From: Caprimulgus europaeus
Lineage: Eukaryota; Chordata; Aves; Caprimulgiformes; Caprimulgidae
Length of the DNA stretch: 64,000 nt
Assembly: GCA_907165065.1 (NCBI GenBank)
Contig: OU015524.1
Coordinates: 58,445,295 to 58,509,294, forward strand
Direction of reading: 5' to 3'
This document shows, piece after piece, positions 62,001 through 64,000 of this stretch. The notes beneath the pieces are model-generated. The model was not told the DNA's origin and ran no database searches. It saw only the letters and a program-made list of their open reading frames with translations. The position numbers and the translations under genes are program-made. The stretch's first letter is position 1. Each line of letters starts with the position of its first letter.

Positions 62001-63629
62001 CTATCGTTAAAAAAGCATGCCATCAAATGTAGGCAACCTAACAGCAGCATATAGACAGAAGTGGCAGGGGATATGTCTGTTATGAAACACTGAGTGGATA
62101 TTTCATCTGCCTTAAAAAACCCTGTATATTATCTTTTAACGCTATGGAAGAGTAATAAGGAATTAAAATACTTTCATTCAGTCACACGGAGTGTGAGAAA
62201 TCTGAAGCAGCCCCAGCCCTTTTGGACTGAGCAGAGTTCCAGTTATTTATATAATCTTTAAATGGTGAATATATGTTAAATTGTACTTTGAGAGTTTTAC
62301 TTTTAGCTTCAGTTCCTGGCATCAGTGAGACATGATGGAGCCATTAATGCATTTATTGGGTTAACTTAAGCAAATTGTCATTCAAACCTTATGTATCAGA
62401 ACTTACCTGAAGACATGTGCTAATGGCCCCACTAATTTAGCCCTCCTTATGTGTTCTTGCTTAAATGATATTAGTCAGCAGAGAGATGTGACAAATAAAT
62501 AACGCTTCAGAACTGTGTTAATTTGGCCCACAGCAAAGATGGTCAGAGAGAGATGTGTTTCTCATACAGGGAACAAACAGGCTGTAGGACCTTTGTCCTA
62601 CACTGGCACTCTCTAGATGAGCATTGGTCCAAGGCACGATGCATGAGAACAGAACGAAGCAGGTAGAGCGCAGAACTGTGCTGTCAGGCCTCCTCTCTGC
62701 ACGGCTTTTTGTTCTTCCAGTACTGTCACTGTCAGCTTTTCTCAGTAATGCCCTCAGTAAGACTTGCACTGGTGGTAGCTCAGAGTTTAAGGTACCCTTT
62801 TTGTTCTCAAATTTCTTGTTCCTCCCTCCCTCAGGCCATGCCTACAGAAGAGCAATTTGACCAATGGGCAGTACAGTCTCCTTTTGGCTTGCCAGAGCCC
62901 TGTCTAGAAGCCGGACCTATTCTTTGTCCAACCAAGATTACTCCAGTTCCTAAACCCAGAACACCACAGCCTGGGAAGCCTGAGGAGAGCAGGGGGAGCA
63001 GTGAAGGGCAGCCCCCCTCAGCAAGCATGGCTGAGGCCAGTGTGCTGCCTCCCCAAAATGCTTCCTTTGCTCCAAAGGTGCCACCTCGAAGAAAGAAGTC
63101 GGCTCCTGCAGCTCTTCATCTGCAAGTTCTCCAGAGCAGTGACAACCCACTTTTTAGTGGGTTAATGTTCAACTCCAACAACAACAATCCTGGGTTCTGC
63201 CCTGAGACTCAGGACGCTCACAACCCCACACAGGCTGCTCTCTCAGCTCCTACATCCTCTGCCAGCCCAGAAAACAAGACAGGGGAGCAGCTGGCACCAA
63301 ATGCTGCAGGACTGATGGCCGACCTTCAGGGCCCTCCTGTACCAGGCAGCCAGCATCCACAGCTCTCAGATACCTGCTCCCTTCCAGAGAACACCAATCT
63401 TTTGGACCTGGATTCTTCCTGCCTTCTTTCCATACAGGCACCATCAGCTACTTCTCCAGTACACACTCCAGAAAATATAGAACGCCCGAGCTTGAAAGAT
63501 TTCAGTCACTGGGTTACATTCAGTGATGAAGAAGACAGTGGTGCACTGTCAGAAGGGTTCAACAAACTGCTTGTCTTAGAACAAAACAAAACCACCATGA
63601 TGAACACAAATACTGATTTAGAACTATAA
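4998..63629 (+). CDS. SYNJ2: Synaptojanin-2, 26 coding exons, N-terminus outside window
   Basis: Polyphosphoinositide phosphatase with a Sac1 domain, an inositol 5-phosphatase domain, an RRM-like domain and a proline-rich tail. It hydrolyses PI(4,5)P2 and other phosphoinositides in endocytosis and membrane traffic, and is known as a Rac1 effector. Exons: 4998-5084, 14112-14382, 16812-17037, 26118-26201, 27456-27517, 30258-30354, 33364-33536, 33936-34017, 34229-34378, 34497-34662, 35966-36157, 38266-38350, 39594-39734, 43213-43405, 45155-45313, 45525-45681, 47741-47858, 49901-50119, 52116-52194, 53797-53965, 54352-54504, 57131-57265, 58476-58588, 59335-59443, 60758-60960, 62835-63629. These total 4418 nt. 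After a two-base partial codon they give exactly 1471 codons plus stop, with every phase matching. The sequence follows SYNJ2 rather than SYNJ1, for example [20 protein letters not shown] and [10 protein letters not shown]. About 43 N-terminal residues are encoded upstream of the window. Confidence 0.97.
5085..14111 (+). other. SYNJ2: SYNJ2 intron between visible exons 1 and 2
   Basis: Intron of 9.0 kb. It contains one CR1 LINE fragment in antisense orientation (11441-11840) and poly-A or T/G-rich simple stretches near 8790 and 9880. I recognise no other gene or RNA in it. Confidence 0.85.
11441..11840 (-). mobile_element. CR1 LINE fragment, 5'-truncated, antisense to SYNJ2
   Basis: Read on the minus strand this ends in the CR1 octamer tail (ATTCTATG-type, here AGAATCATAGAATGG on the plus strand) at 11441. 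It continues through typical CR1 3' sequence: GGTTGGAAGTGACCTTTAAA, then CCTGCCATGGGCAGG, then CCCCTTGTCCTGTCACTACA. It is about 400 bp, 5'-truncated as most CR1 copies are. The divergence looks moderate. A 136-codon plus-strand frame across it (11534-11944) is an antisense shadow, not a gene. Confidence 0.85.
14112..14382 (+). CDS. SYNJ2: SYNJ2 visible exon 2: Sac1 domain
   Basis: The acceptor is CCTTCCAG and the donor GTTAGT. It enters in phase 1 and leaves in phase 2, with the TGG codon split at the end. It encodes [27 protein letters not shown] and [20 protein letters not shown]. These match the SYNJ2 N-terminal Sac1 lobe ([24 protein letters not shown] in human). The exon begins with GTAAC directly after the acceptor AG. 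Confidence 0.97.
14383..16811 (+). other. SYNJ2: SYNJ2 intron between visible exons 2 and 3
   Basis: Intron of 2.4 kb without a gene. It holds a 27-bp tandem duplication at 16494-16544. The rest is unremarkable AT-rich sequence. Confidence 0.85.
16494..16544. repeat. 27-bp tandem duplication, about two copies
   Basis: The unit ATGAATGTCTTTCTGGAGCT followed by GAAAAAT begins at 16494 and again at 16521. The shared part of the two copies is nearly identical, so the duplication is recent or conserved. Confidence 0.9.
16812..17037 (+). CDS. SYNJ2: SYNJ2 visible exon 3: conserved Sac1 core
   Basis: The acceptor is CCTTTCAG and the donor GTAAGT. It completes the split TGG codon and ends in phase 0. 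It encodes [20 protein letters not shown], the block [20 protein letters not shown], and [17 protein letters not shown]. The R-x-G-x-RF...RG-x-ND-x-G...NFVETEQ pattern is a hallmark of Sac-family phosphatases. Confidence 0.98.
17855..17972 (+). mobile_element. MIR-like SINE fragment, ancient
   Basis: AGCTGTAAAATGAGGGTGAT followed by TATTAACTTCCTGCCTCATAGGA matches the order of the MIR core, whose consensus reads CTGTAAAATGGGGATAATAATA then CCTACCTCATAGGG. Upstream GTAATCACTT resembles the CAAGTCACTTAACC part. It is heavily diverged, as expected for a pre-avian element. Confidence 0.55.
20144..20167 (+). repeat. G-run cluster, possible G-quadruplex
   Basis: Runs of 4, 5 and 7 guanines lie within 24 bases, separated by T7 and a single C. 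The 7-G run can supply two tetrad strands, so a four-run G-quadruplex is possible on the transcribed RNA. It sits deep in an intron. Confidence 0.5.
21876..21939. repeat. Imperfect 28-bp tandem repeat
   Basis: GTTTGCTTCTTGCTCAGAAG then CAGTACCA at 21876 recurs at 21904 as GTTTGCTTCCTGCTCAGGAG, with about 8 extra bases before the shared GCAGTACCAG end. Confidence 0.8.
24750..24848 (+). mobile_element. MIR-like SINE fragment, ancient
   Basis: GTGTCCTTGACAAAGCCACT then TAGTGAAATGGGGATAGTTG and TATTGTAAAGATTAGTTAGAT follow the MIR order: GTGTGACCTTGGGCAAGTCACTT, GTAAAATGGGGATAA, TTGTGAGGATTAAATGAG. The middle is degraded. Confidence 0.5.
26118..26201 (+). CDS. SYNJ2: SYNJ2 visible exon 4: Sac1 domain
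   Basis: An 84-nt exon, phase 0 at both ends, with acceptor TTTTGGCAG and donor GTAAAC. It encodes [20 protein letters not shown] and FWEQPGLQ. The [12 protein letters not shown] block is near-invariant in Sac-domain proteins. The symmetric length means skipping would keep frame but delete this core. Confidence 0.97.
26202..27455 (+). other. SYNJ2: SYNJ2 intron between visible exons 4 and 5
   Basis: Intron of 1.25 kb. No repeat or gene recognised; AT-rich. Confidence 0.85.
27456..27517 (+). CDS. SYNJ2: SYNJ2 visible exon 5: Sac1 domain
   Basis: A 62-nt exon with acceptor TTTAATTTAG and donor GTAAGC, phase 0 in and phase 2 out. It encodes [20 protein letters not shown] plus the split arginine codon, matching human [21 protein letters not shown]. 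It is the smallest exon seen. Confidence 0.96.
28122..28185. mobile_element. Ancient amniote interspersed repeat fragment
   Basis: GGGCAAACTCCCATGGACAT then CAGTAGGAACATTGCCTGAA and GAAAGATTTGGCC resembles a motif widespread in reptile and bird genomes (CTCCCATTGACTTCAATGGG, then TTTTGCCTGAGTAAGGACTG, then GGATTTGGCC). I associate it with old CR1/L3-type LINEs. The family assignment is tentative. Confidence 0.45.
29628..29698 (+). mobile_element. Old CR1-type LINE 3' fragment
   Basis: GGACCTTTGGTGTGACCCAG then TGTGATAGTTCTTATGATTG matches the conserved 3' end of reptilian-type CR1 elements (GGACCTTTGGTCTGACCCAG, then TATGGCCATTCTTATGTTCT). It is a short tail, older than the other two CR1 copies. 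Confidence 0.6.
30258..30354 (+). CDS. SYNJ2: SYNJ2 visible exon 6: Sac1 domain
   Basis: The acceptor is TTTTGCTGTAG and the donor GTAAAA, phase 2 in and phase 0 out. It encodes [20 protein letters not shown] and [12 protein letters not shown]. These match human [32 protein letters not shown] almost residue for residue. Confidence 0.97.
30757..30835. repeat. Imperfect 30-bp tandem repeat, about 2.5 copies
   Basis: Units begin at 30757, 30787 and 30817. The first two agree at about 22 of 30 positions around a shared AGCT-x-TCTTGC core. Degraded minisatellite-like duplication. Confidence 0.65.
31545..31660 (-). mobile_element. MIR-like SINE fragment, antisense
   Basis: AAAGATAGGGAAATTGAGAG, then a GTCATGCAGAAATTCAATAA segment, then GAAGGTAGGACCAGACTTCT, follows the reverse-complement MIR order: ACAGATGAGGAAACTGAGGC, GGTCACACAGCTAGTAAGTG, ACCCAGGTCT. 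Confidence 0.5.
33364..33536 (+). CDS. SYNJ2: SYNJ2 visible exon 7: Sac1 domain
   Basis: The acceptor CTATCTAAACAG has a weak pyrimidine tract; the donor is GTGAGT. It enters in phase 0 and leaves in phase 2. It encodes [40 protein letters not shown] and [17 protein letters not shown]. It matches human SYNJ2 (LHWEDFDVFTKGENVSPR) and ends just before the catalytic loop exon. Confidence 0.97.
33537..33935 (+). other. SYNJ2: SYNJ2 intron between visible exons 7 and 8
   Basis: Short intron, 399 bp. It ends in the weak acceptor GGTTACCAAAG. No repeats seen. Confidence 0.85.
33936..34017 (+). CDS. SYNJ2: SYNJ2 visible exon 8: Sac1 catalytic loop
   Basis: Encodes [20 protein letters not shown] and [16 protein letters not shown] is the C-x5-R-T/S phosphatase loop of Sac1 enzymes and is intact, so the domain should be able to dephosphorylate monophosphoinositides. 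The start at 33936 follows AAAG and is the one that keeps frame with the previous exon (arginine codon CG+T). A stronger-looking CTGCAG seven bases later would shift the frame. The donor is GTGAGT and the exon ends in phase 0. Confidence 0.97.
34229..34378 (+). CDS. SYNJ2: SYNJ2 visible exon 9: Sac1 domain
   Basis: A 150-nt exon, phase 0 at both ends, with acceptor CTAATCCAG and donor GTAAAG. It encodes [40 protein letters not shown] and [11 protein letters not shown]-x-x-NGH and [10 protein letters not shown] are conserved in synaptojanins. Intron 9 is only 118 bp, and reading through its donor meets a stop codon in frame. Confidence 0.97.
34497..34662 (+). CDS. SYNJ2: SYNJ2 visible exon 10: end of Sac1 domain
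   Basis: The acceptor is CTGATGTAG and the donor GTAAGG, phase 0 in and phase 1 out. It encodes [40 protein letters not shown] and [15 protein letters not shown]. The KLKDGARS-x-x-RTIQ-x-NF block closes the Sac1 catalytic region. Confidence 0.97.
34663..35965 (+). other. SYNJ2: SYNJ2 intron between visible exons 10 and 11
   Basis: Intron of 1.3 kb separating the Sac1 exons from the 5-phosphatase exons. No repeat or gene recognised. It ends in a long pyrimidine tract (TTTTTCTCTCCCCTCTTCCATCAG region). Confidence 0.85.
35966..36157 (+). CDS. SYNJ2: SYNJ2 visible exon 11: linker and start of 5-phosphatase
   Basis: The acceptor is TTCCATCAG and the donor GTAAAA, phase 1 in and phase 1 out. It encodes [20 protein letters not shown], then [19 protein letters not shown] and [20 protein letters not shown]. 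The WNVNGG strand opens the inositol 5-phosphatase fold; its asparagine helps bind the catalytic Mg2+. Confidence 0.97.
36158..38265 (+). other. SYNJ2: SYNJ2 intron between visible exons 11 and 12
   Basis: Intron of 2.1 kb. It has a poly-A run near 37560 and no other repeat or gene that I recognise. Confidence 0.85.
38266..38350 (+). CDS. SYNJ2: SYNJ2 visible exon 12: 5-phosphatase metal site
   Basis: Acceptor CCAACAG, donor GTAGGT, phase 1 in and phase 2 out. It encodes [20 protein letters not shown] and AGNIVNA. The GFEEMVEL glutamate is the metal ligand of inositol 5-phosphatases. The linker before it (SEFQDDENCPP) differs from human and is the variable part. Confidence 0.97.
38351..39593 (+). 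other. SYNJ2: SYNJ2 intron between visible exons 12 and 13
   Basis: Intron of 1.2 kb that begins with an A/C-rich simple stretch (38360-38430). No gene recognised. Confidence 0.85.
39594..39734 (+). CDS. SYNJ2: SYNJ2 visible exon 13: 5-phosphatase domain
   Basis: Acceptor TTTGTTCCAG, donor GTAAAA, phase 2 in and phase 2 out. It encodes [40 protein letters not shown] and YHVPFI. This matches human SYNJ2 ([20 protein letters not shown]) and is distinct from SYNJ1, which has NQKLWAVELQKTIS. Confidence 0.97.
40490..40494. repeat. Left 5-bp target-site duplication of the solo LTR
   Basis: GCCAT directly before the LTR, matched by GCCAT at 41148-41152 directly after it. Confidence 0.8.
40495..41147 (-). 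mobile_element. Solo LTR of an avian endogenous retrovirus (ERVL-like)
   Basis: A 653-bp LTR fossil that starts TGT and ends ACA on the plus strand. Its parts match, from memory, a common bird LTR family: GATATACTGGGCATGATGTG (the reverse of the TATA region), AGATAAGAACAGTTTAATAA, and CAAAACACAGCACAATTCTA near the end. The promoter-like order reads on the minus strand. Perfect 5-bp GCCAT duplications flank it, which fits ERVL-type integration. Internal retroviral genes are absent, so it is the usual one-LTR remnant left by recombination. It looks moderately old. Confidence 0.8.
41148..41152. repeat. Right 5-bp target-site duplication of the solo LTR
   Basis: GCCAT, identical to 40490-40494. 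Confidence 0.8.
42148..42240 (+). repeat. Polypurine tract, about 93 bp
   Basis: About 87 of 93 bases are A or G, in GGAAAAGAG and GGGAAGAGAGAGG type runs with six pyrimidine interruptions. Such mirror-like purine tracts can form triplex DNA. On the minus strand it gives a Phe/Leu/Ser/Pro-rich frame that is not a gene. Confidence 0.8.
43213..43405 (+). CDS. SYNJ2: SYNJ2 visible exon 14: 5-phosphatase core
   Basis: Acceptor TTTTTTAAAATACAG, donor GTAAGT, phase 2 in and phase 0 out. It encodes [40 protein letters not shown] and [26 protein letters not shown] and the SHL-x-AG histidine region are conserved substrate-side motifs of the 5-phosphatase family. Confidence 0.98.
43406..45154 (+). other. 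SYNJ2: SYNJ2 intron between visible exons 14 and 15
   Basis: Intron of 1.75 kb with a 17-A run at 44603-44619. No gene recognised. Confidence 0.85.
44603..44619. repeat. Poly-A run, 17 bases
   Basis: Uninterrupted A17. I see no retroposed sequence or target duplication around it, so I list it as a simple repeat. Confidence 0.9.
45155..45313 (+). CDS. SYNJ2: SYNJ2 visible exon 15: 5-phosphatase WCGDFNYR motif
   Basis: A 159-nt exon, phase 0 at both ends, with acceptor TAAACTAG and donor GTAAGG. It encodes [40 protein letters not shown] and [23 protein letters not shown] is the canonical W-x-GD-x-N-x-R catalytic motif, intact. The next intron is only 211 bp. Confidence 0.98.
45525..45681 (+). 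CDS. SYNJ2: SYNJ2 visible exon 16: 5-phosphatase PAWTDRVLW motif
   Basis: Acceptor TTTTAATAG, donor GTGTGT, phase 0 in and phase 1 out. It encodes [40 protein letters not shown] and [21 protein letters not shown] is the second signature motif of inositol 5-phosphatases, intact. Confidence 0.98.
45682..47740 (+). other. SYNJ2: SYNJ2 intron between visible exons 16 and 17
   Basis: Intron of 2.1 kb containing a possible ancient repeat tail at 46191-46262. No gene recognised. Confidence 0.85.
46191..46262. mobile_element. Possible ancient SINE/LINE tail
   Basis: GTGCTTATAAAGTCCTTTGA then GATCATGAGTGG and AGAAGGGCTTATTATTCATT recalls a widespread amniote repeat end (AAAGTGCTTTGAGATCCT, then AGGTATTATTATT). 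It is short and much worn, so the family is uncertain. Confidence 0.35.
47741..47858 (+). CDS. SYNJ2: SYNJ2 visible exon 17: 5-phosphatase domain
   Basis: Acceptor TGCTTCATAG, donor GTAAAG, phase 1 in and phase 2 out. It encodes [39 protein letters not shown] and a split arginine. YGRAEL-x-x-SDHRPV is completed by the next exon and supplies the catalytic histidine. Confidence 0.98.
47859..49900 (+). other. SYNJ2: SYNJ2 intron between visible exons 17 and 18
   Basis: Intron of 2.0 kb. Its last 85 bases contain a 40-bp-period tandem duplication (49817-49884). No gene recognised. Confidence 0.85.
49817..49884 (+). repeat. 28-bp sequence duplicated just upstream of the exon 18 acceptor
   Basis: TTGATTTTAATTTTATATAA then ACATTTCC at 49817 recurs at 49857 as TTGATCTTAATTTTATATAA then TCATTTCC, with a 40-bp period. 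The second copy ends 16 bases before the acceptor at 49899-49900, so it probably holds the branch point (TTAAT or a nearby A). Confidence 0.8.
49901..50119 (+). CDS. SYNJ2: SYNJ2 visible exon 18: end of 5-phosphatase, start of RRM-like domain
   Basis: Acceptor TTTCATGTAG, donor GTGAGT, phase 2 in and phase 2 out. It encodes [40 protein letters not shown] and [20 protein letters not shown]. The RPV completes SDHRPV of the 5-phosphatase. The VVVNL and the E-L-x-x-x-F-x-x-YG-x-V-x-L-V blocks form the first half of the RRM-like domain that follows the phosphatase in synaptojanins. Confidence 0.98.
51412..51462. repeat. CA-rich simple repeat
   Basis: An interrupted ACACAAAC / CACACACTCTCACAC stretch of about 50 bp, inside the element at 50914-52028. 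Confidence 0.75.
51562..51630. repeat. Imperfect internal tandem unit in the LTR-like element
   Basis: TCCTTTGTCAACATCTACCA then GCGGACAATCTC is followed by TCTTTGTTGGCATCTATCAG then CAGATGATCTG, a period of about 36 bp. Internal duplications of this kind are common in LTR U3 regions. Confidence 0.6.
52116..52194 (+). CDS. SYNJ2: SYNJ2 visible exon 19: RRM-like domain
   Basis: A 79-nt exon with acceptor TTTTTTTACTAG and donor GTAAGA, phase 2 in and phase 0 out. It encodes [20 protein letters not shown] and DIDGVK, the RNP1-like strand and second helix of the RRM-like fold. It matches human [26 protein letters not shown]. Confidence 0.96.
52195..53796 (+). other. SYNJ2: SYNJ2 intron between visible exons 19 and 20
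   Basis: Intron of 1.6 kb with a sense-strand CR1 fragment (52300-52668) only about 105 bases after the donor. No host gene recognised. Confidence 0.85.
52300..52668 (+). mobile_element. CR1 LINE, 5'-truncated, sense orientation, well preserved
   Basis: Ends in TCTTTCGAGGTCCCTTCCAA then TCCCTAATATTCTGTGATTT, the diagnostic CR1 3' tail. Upstream it keeps an open frame to 52593 for the C-terminal end of CR1 ORF2, with [40 protein letters not shown] and [19 protein letters not shown]. This is the younger of the two larger CR1 copies. It lacks the reverse transcriptase core and cannot move by itself. The left edge is approximate. Confidence 0.9.
53797..53965 (+). CDS. SYNJ2: SYNJ2 visible exon 20: end of RRM-like domain and start of tail
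   Basis: Acceptor GCATTAG, donor GTGAGC, phase 0 in and phase 1 out. It encodes [40 protein letters not shown] and [30 protein letters not shown] closes the RRM-like domain. The [14 protein letters not shown] stretch opens the acidic, disordered tail and is well conserved with mammals. Confidence 0.97.
53966..54351 (+). other. SYNJ2: SYNJ2 intron between visible exons 20 and 21
   Basis: 386-bp intron, nothing notable seen. Confidence 0.85.
54352..54504 (+). CDS. SYNJ2: SYNJ2 visible exon 21: acidic tail segment
   Basis: A 153-nt exon, phase 1 at both ends and so skippable in frame. The acceptor is TTTAACTCAG and the donor GTAAAT. It encodes [20 protein letters not shown] followed by a Ser/Gly-rich stretch ending NPRLYK. 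Its start matches human GDILEDDEDYLVDEF. The rest is diverged and shorter than I recall in human. Confidence 0.92.
54505..57130 (+). other. SYNJ2: SYNJ2 intron between visible exons 21 and 22
   Basis: Intron of 2.6 kb. No repeat family or gene recognised. Long antisense frames near 56000-56420 show no domain I know. Confidence 0.8.
57131..57265 (+). CDS. SYNJ2: SYNJ2 visible exon 22: proline-rich segment
   Basis: A 135-nt exon, phase 1 at both ends, with acceptor AATTTCCCCAG and donor GTGAGT. It encodes [20 protein letters not shown], then [20 protein letters not shown] and PPP. It offers SH3-ligand sequences ([14 protein letters not shown]), likely for endophilin or amphiphysin-type SH3 domains. 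It is well conserved with human ([22 protein letters not shown]). Confidence 0.95.
57266..58475 (+). other. SYNJ2: SYNJ2 intron between visible exons 22 and 23
   Basis: Intron of 1.2 kb with no repeat or gene recognised. Confidence 0.8.
58476..58588 (+). CDS. SYNJ2: SYNJ2 visible exon 23: Ser-rich tail segment
   Basis: Acceptor CTCTTTCAG, donor GTGAGT, phase 1 in and phase 0 out. It encodes [20 protein letters not shown] and [18 protein letters not shown]. This parallels human [20 protein letters not shown] and [14 protein letters not shown]. Ser-rich and disordered. Confidence 0.93.
58589..59334 (+). other. SYNJ2: SYNJ2 intron between visible exons 23 and 24
   Basis: 746-bp intron holding a perfect (AG)10 microsatellite at 58821-58840. 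Nothing else recognised. Confidence 0.85.
58821..58840. repeat. (AG)10 microsatellite
   Basis: Perfect dinucleotide run, likely length-variable between individuals. Confidence 0.95.
59335..59443 (+). CDS. SYNJ2: SYNJ2 visible exon 24: conserved helical block in the tail
   Basis: Acceptor TTTTTTTAAAG, donor GTGAGC, phase 0 in and phase 1 out. It encodes [20 protein letters not shown] and [16 protein letters not shown]. Against human [20 protein letters not shown] then AEAAIRCLLEARGG it is nearly identical, although the flanking tail has diverged. This implies a binding site under strong constraint. The second half should be helical. Confidence 0.95.
59444..60757 (+). other. SYNJ2: SYNJ2 intron between visible exons 24 and 25
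   Basis: Intron of 1.3 kb with a T15 run near 59628 and an antisense MIR-like fragment at 60465-60556. Confidence 0.85.
60465..60556 (-). mobile_element. MIR-like SINE fragment, antisense
   Basis: TTATCCTGATAAGGAAACCA, then GACTTGAGTCCAATACTCAA, then AGCCAGTGTTTTTATCCACT matches the reverse-complement MIR order (TACAGATGAGGAAACTGAGG, then ACCCAGGTCTCC, then AGTGCTCTAACCACT), including the tRNA-derived end. Confidence 0.5.
60758..60960 (+). CDS. SYNJ2: SYNJ2 visible exon 25: proline-rich tail
   Basis: Acceptor GCTTTTTAG, donor GTAAGA, phase 1 in and phase 0 out. It encodes [40 protein letters not shown] and [32 protein letters not shown] parallels human PRRPPPRVPAIKKP. SH3-ligand-rich and otherwise poorly conserved. 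Confidence 0.92.
60961..62834 (+). other. SYNJ2: SYNJ2 last intron
   Basis: Intron of 1.9 kb. A faint MIR-like tail may lie at 61497-61570, but it is too worn to assign. No gene recognised. The acceptor is preceded by a strong pyrimidine tract (GTTCCTCCCTCCCTCAG). Confidence 0.8.
62835..63629 (+). CDS. SYNJ2: SYNJ2 last coding exon: tail with SH3, clathrin and AP-2 motifs
   Basis: Encodes 264 residues and the TAA stop at 63627-63629, starting in phase 0 with [11 protein letters not shown] (human SPEEQFEQQ). In order it has PVPKPR (62943-62960), a PxxxPR motif of the CIN85/CD2AP SH3 type; the conserved [20 protein letters not shown] block; LLDLD (63399-63413), a clathrin-box match; [10 protein letters not shown] with WVTF (63510-63521), an AP-2 alpha-ear WVxF motif; LLVLE (63567-63581), a second clathrin-box match; and a C-terminal DLEL. 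The last 27 or so residues extend beyond what I recall of the human protein. The in-frame stretch upstream to ATG 62709 is intron. Confidence 0.95.
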   Translation, partial: AMPTEEQFDQWAVQSPFGLPEPCLEAGPILCPTKITPVPKPRTPQPGKPEESRGSSEGQPPSASMAEASVLPPQNASFAPKVPPRRKKSAPAALHLQVLQSSDNPLFSGLMFNSNNNNPGFCPETQDAHNPTQAALSAPTSSASPENKTGEQLAPNAAGLMADLQGPPVPGSQHPQLSDTCSLPENTNLLDLDSSCLLSIQAPSATSPVHTPENIERPSLKDFSHWVTFSDEEDSGALSEGFNKLLVLEQNKTTMMNTNTDLEL

Positions 63630-64000
63630 AATCTGTCCCCTTAATGTTCCTATAGAAATCATAATTATGATGCAAAATGAAATCTTTTGCACAAAGATTT
63701 TTATTTAAGGAACTAGATAGTCTGTCCATGCCACATTTCATTCTCACGTTGAAAGATAAAGATACTGCCCCTGGAGGGAAGTGCATAGAGTATATACAAC
63801 CTAACGTTACCTACAGCTTGTTTGAAAAGTTCTTTATTCTAAGTTATTCCTTTTTATTAATCCATCTTAAGATGTTTTATTTAATTTCAGGTACAAATCA
63901 TGTGTAAGAACATGTAATGATGTATGGGAGAAAAAAAAAGATGTTGAGAAAAACACTTTCCTGTGGAATGTATATATTAATCAATTTCTGCCACTTGCAA
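63630..64000 (+). other. SYNJ2: SYNJ2 3' UTR, start
   Basis: AT-rich sequence after the stop codon. I see no AATAAA signal, so the UTR probably continues past the window. No other gene is visible. Confidence 0.7.

Noticed and set aside
62709-62834. Extension of the last-exon frame upstream to an ATG at 62709
   Set aside because: A strong pyrimidine tract and CAG acceptor end at 62834, the phase matches the previous exon, and SYNJ2 similarity begins there. The upstream part is intron.
63630-64000. Neighbouring gene or poly-A site at the window end
   Set aside because: No AATAAA, no exon-like sequence on either strand.

Overview
This window is vertebrate nuclear DNA, almost certainly from a bird. 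It is AT-rich, with long introns and GT/AG splice sites. It carries chicken-repeat-1 (CR1) LINE tails with their typical 3' octamer ends, and a solo LTR of a family common in birds. The protein parts all belong to one gene, SYNJ2 (synaptojanin-2), on the + strand. I compared it with human SYNJ2 and SYNJ1 from memory, not by alignment.

Layout: 1-4997 is the 3' part of the first intron; the exon with the start codon lies upstream of the window. Twenty-six coding exons follow, from 4998-5084 to the stop codon at 63627-63629. The window then ends inside the 3' UTR. All 26 exons have canonical splice sites, and their phases join into one open frame of 1471 codons with no stop, so the gene looks intact. 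About 43 N-terminal residues are missing, which gives a full protein near 1515 residues (human about 1496).

The exons encode, in order: the Sac1 phosphoinositide phosphatase domain (4998 to about 34662), with an intact CLDCLDRTN catalytic loop; the inositol 5-phosphatase domain (35966 to about 49950), with [31 protein letters not shown] and SDHRPV; an RRM-like domain (49901-53870); and a proline-rich, acidic, disordered tail (53870-63629). The product would strip phosphates from PI(4,5)P2 and related lipids during endocytosis. The tail recruits partners. In this bird it holds two clathrin-box-like motifs (LLDLD, LLVLE) around a WVTF AP-2-ear motif and ends in DLEL.

The rest is intron. It holds a CR1 LINE on each strand, a solo ERV LTR with a perfect 5-bp target duplication (40495-41147), a second 1.1-kb element bounded by 15-bp imperfect inverted repeats (50914-52028), several worn MIR-like and CR1-like fragments, microsatellites, short tandem repeats, a polypurine tract and a possible G-quadruplex. 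I found no second protein gene, no RNA gene and no radically new system. The most interesting points are the endocytic motif cluster in the last exon, a possible alternative first exon in a CpG-enriched patch near 2.5 kb, and the 1.1-kb inverted-repeat-bounded element.
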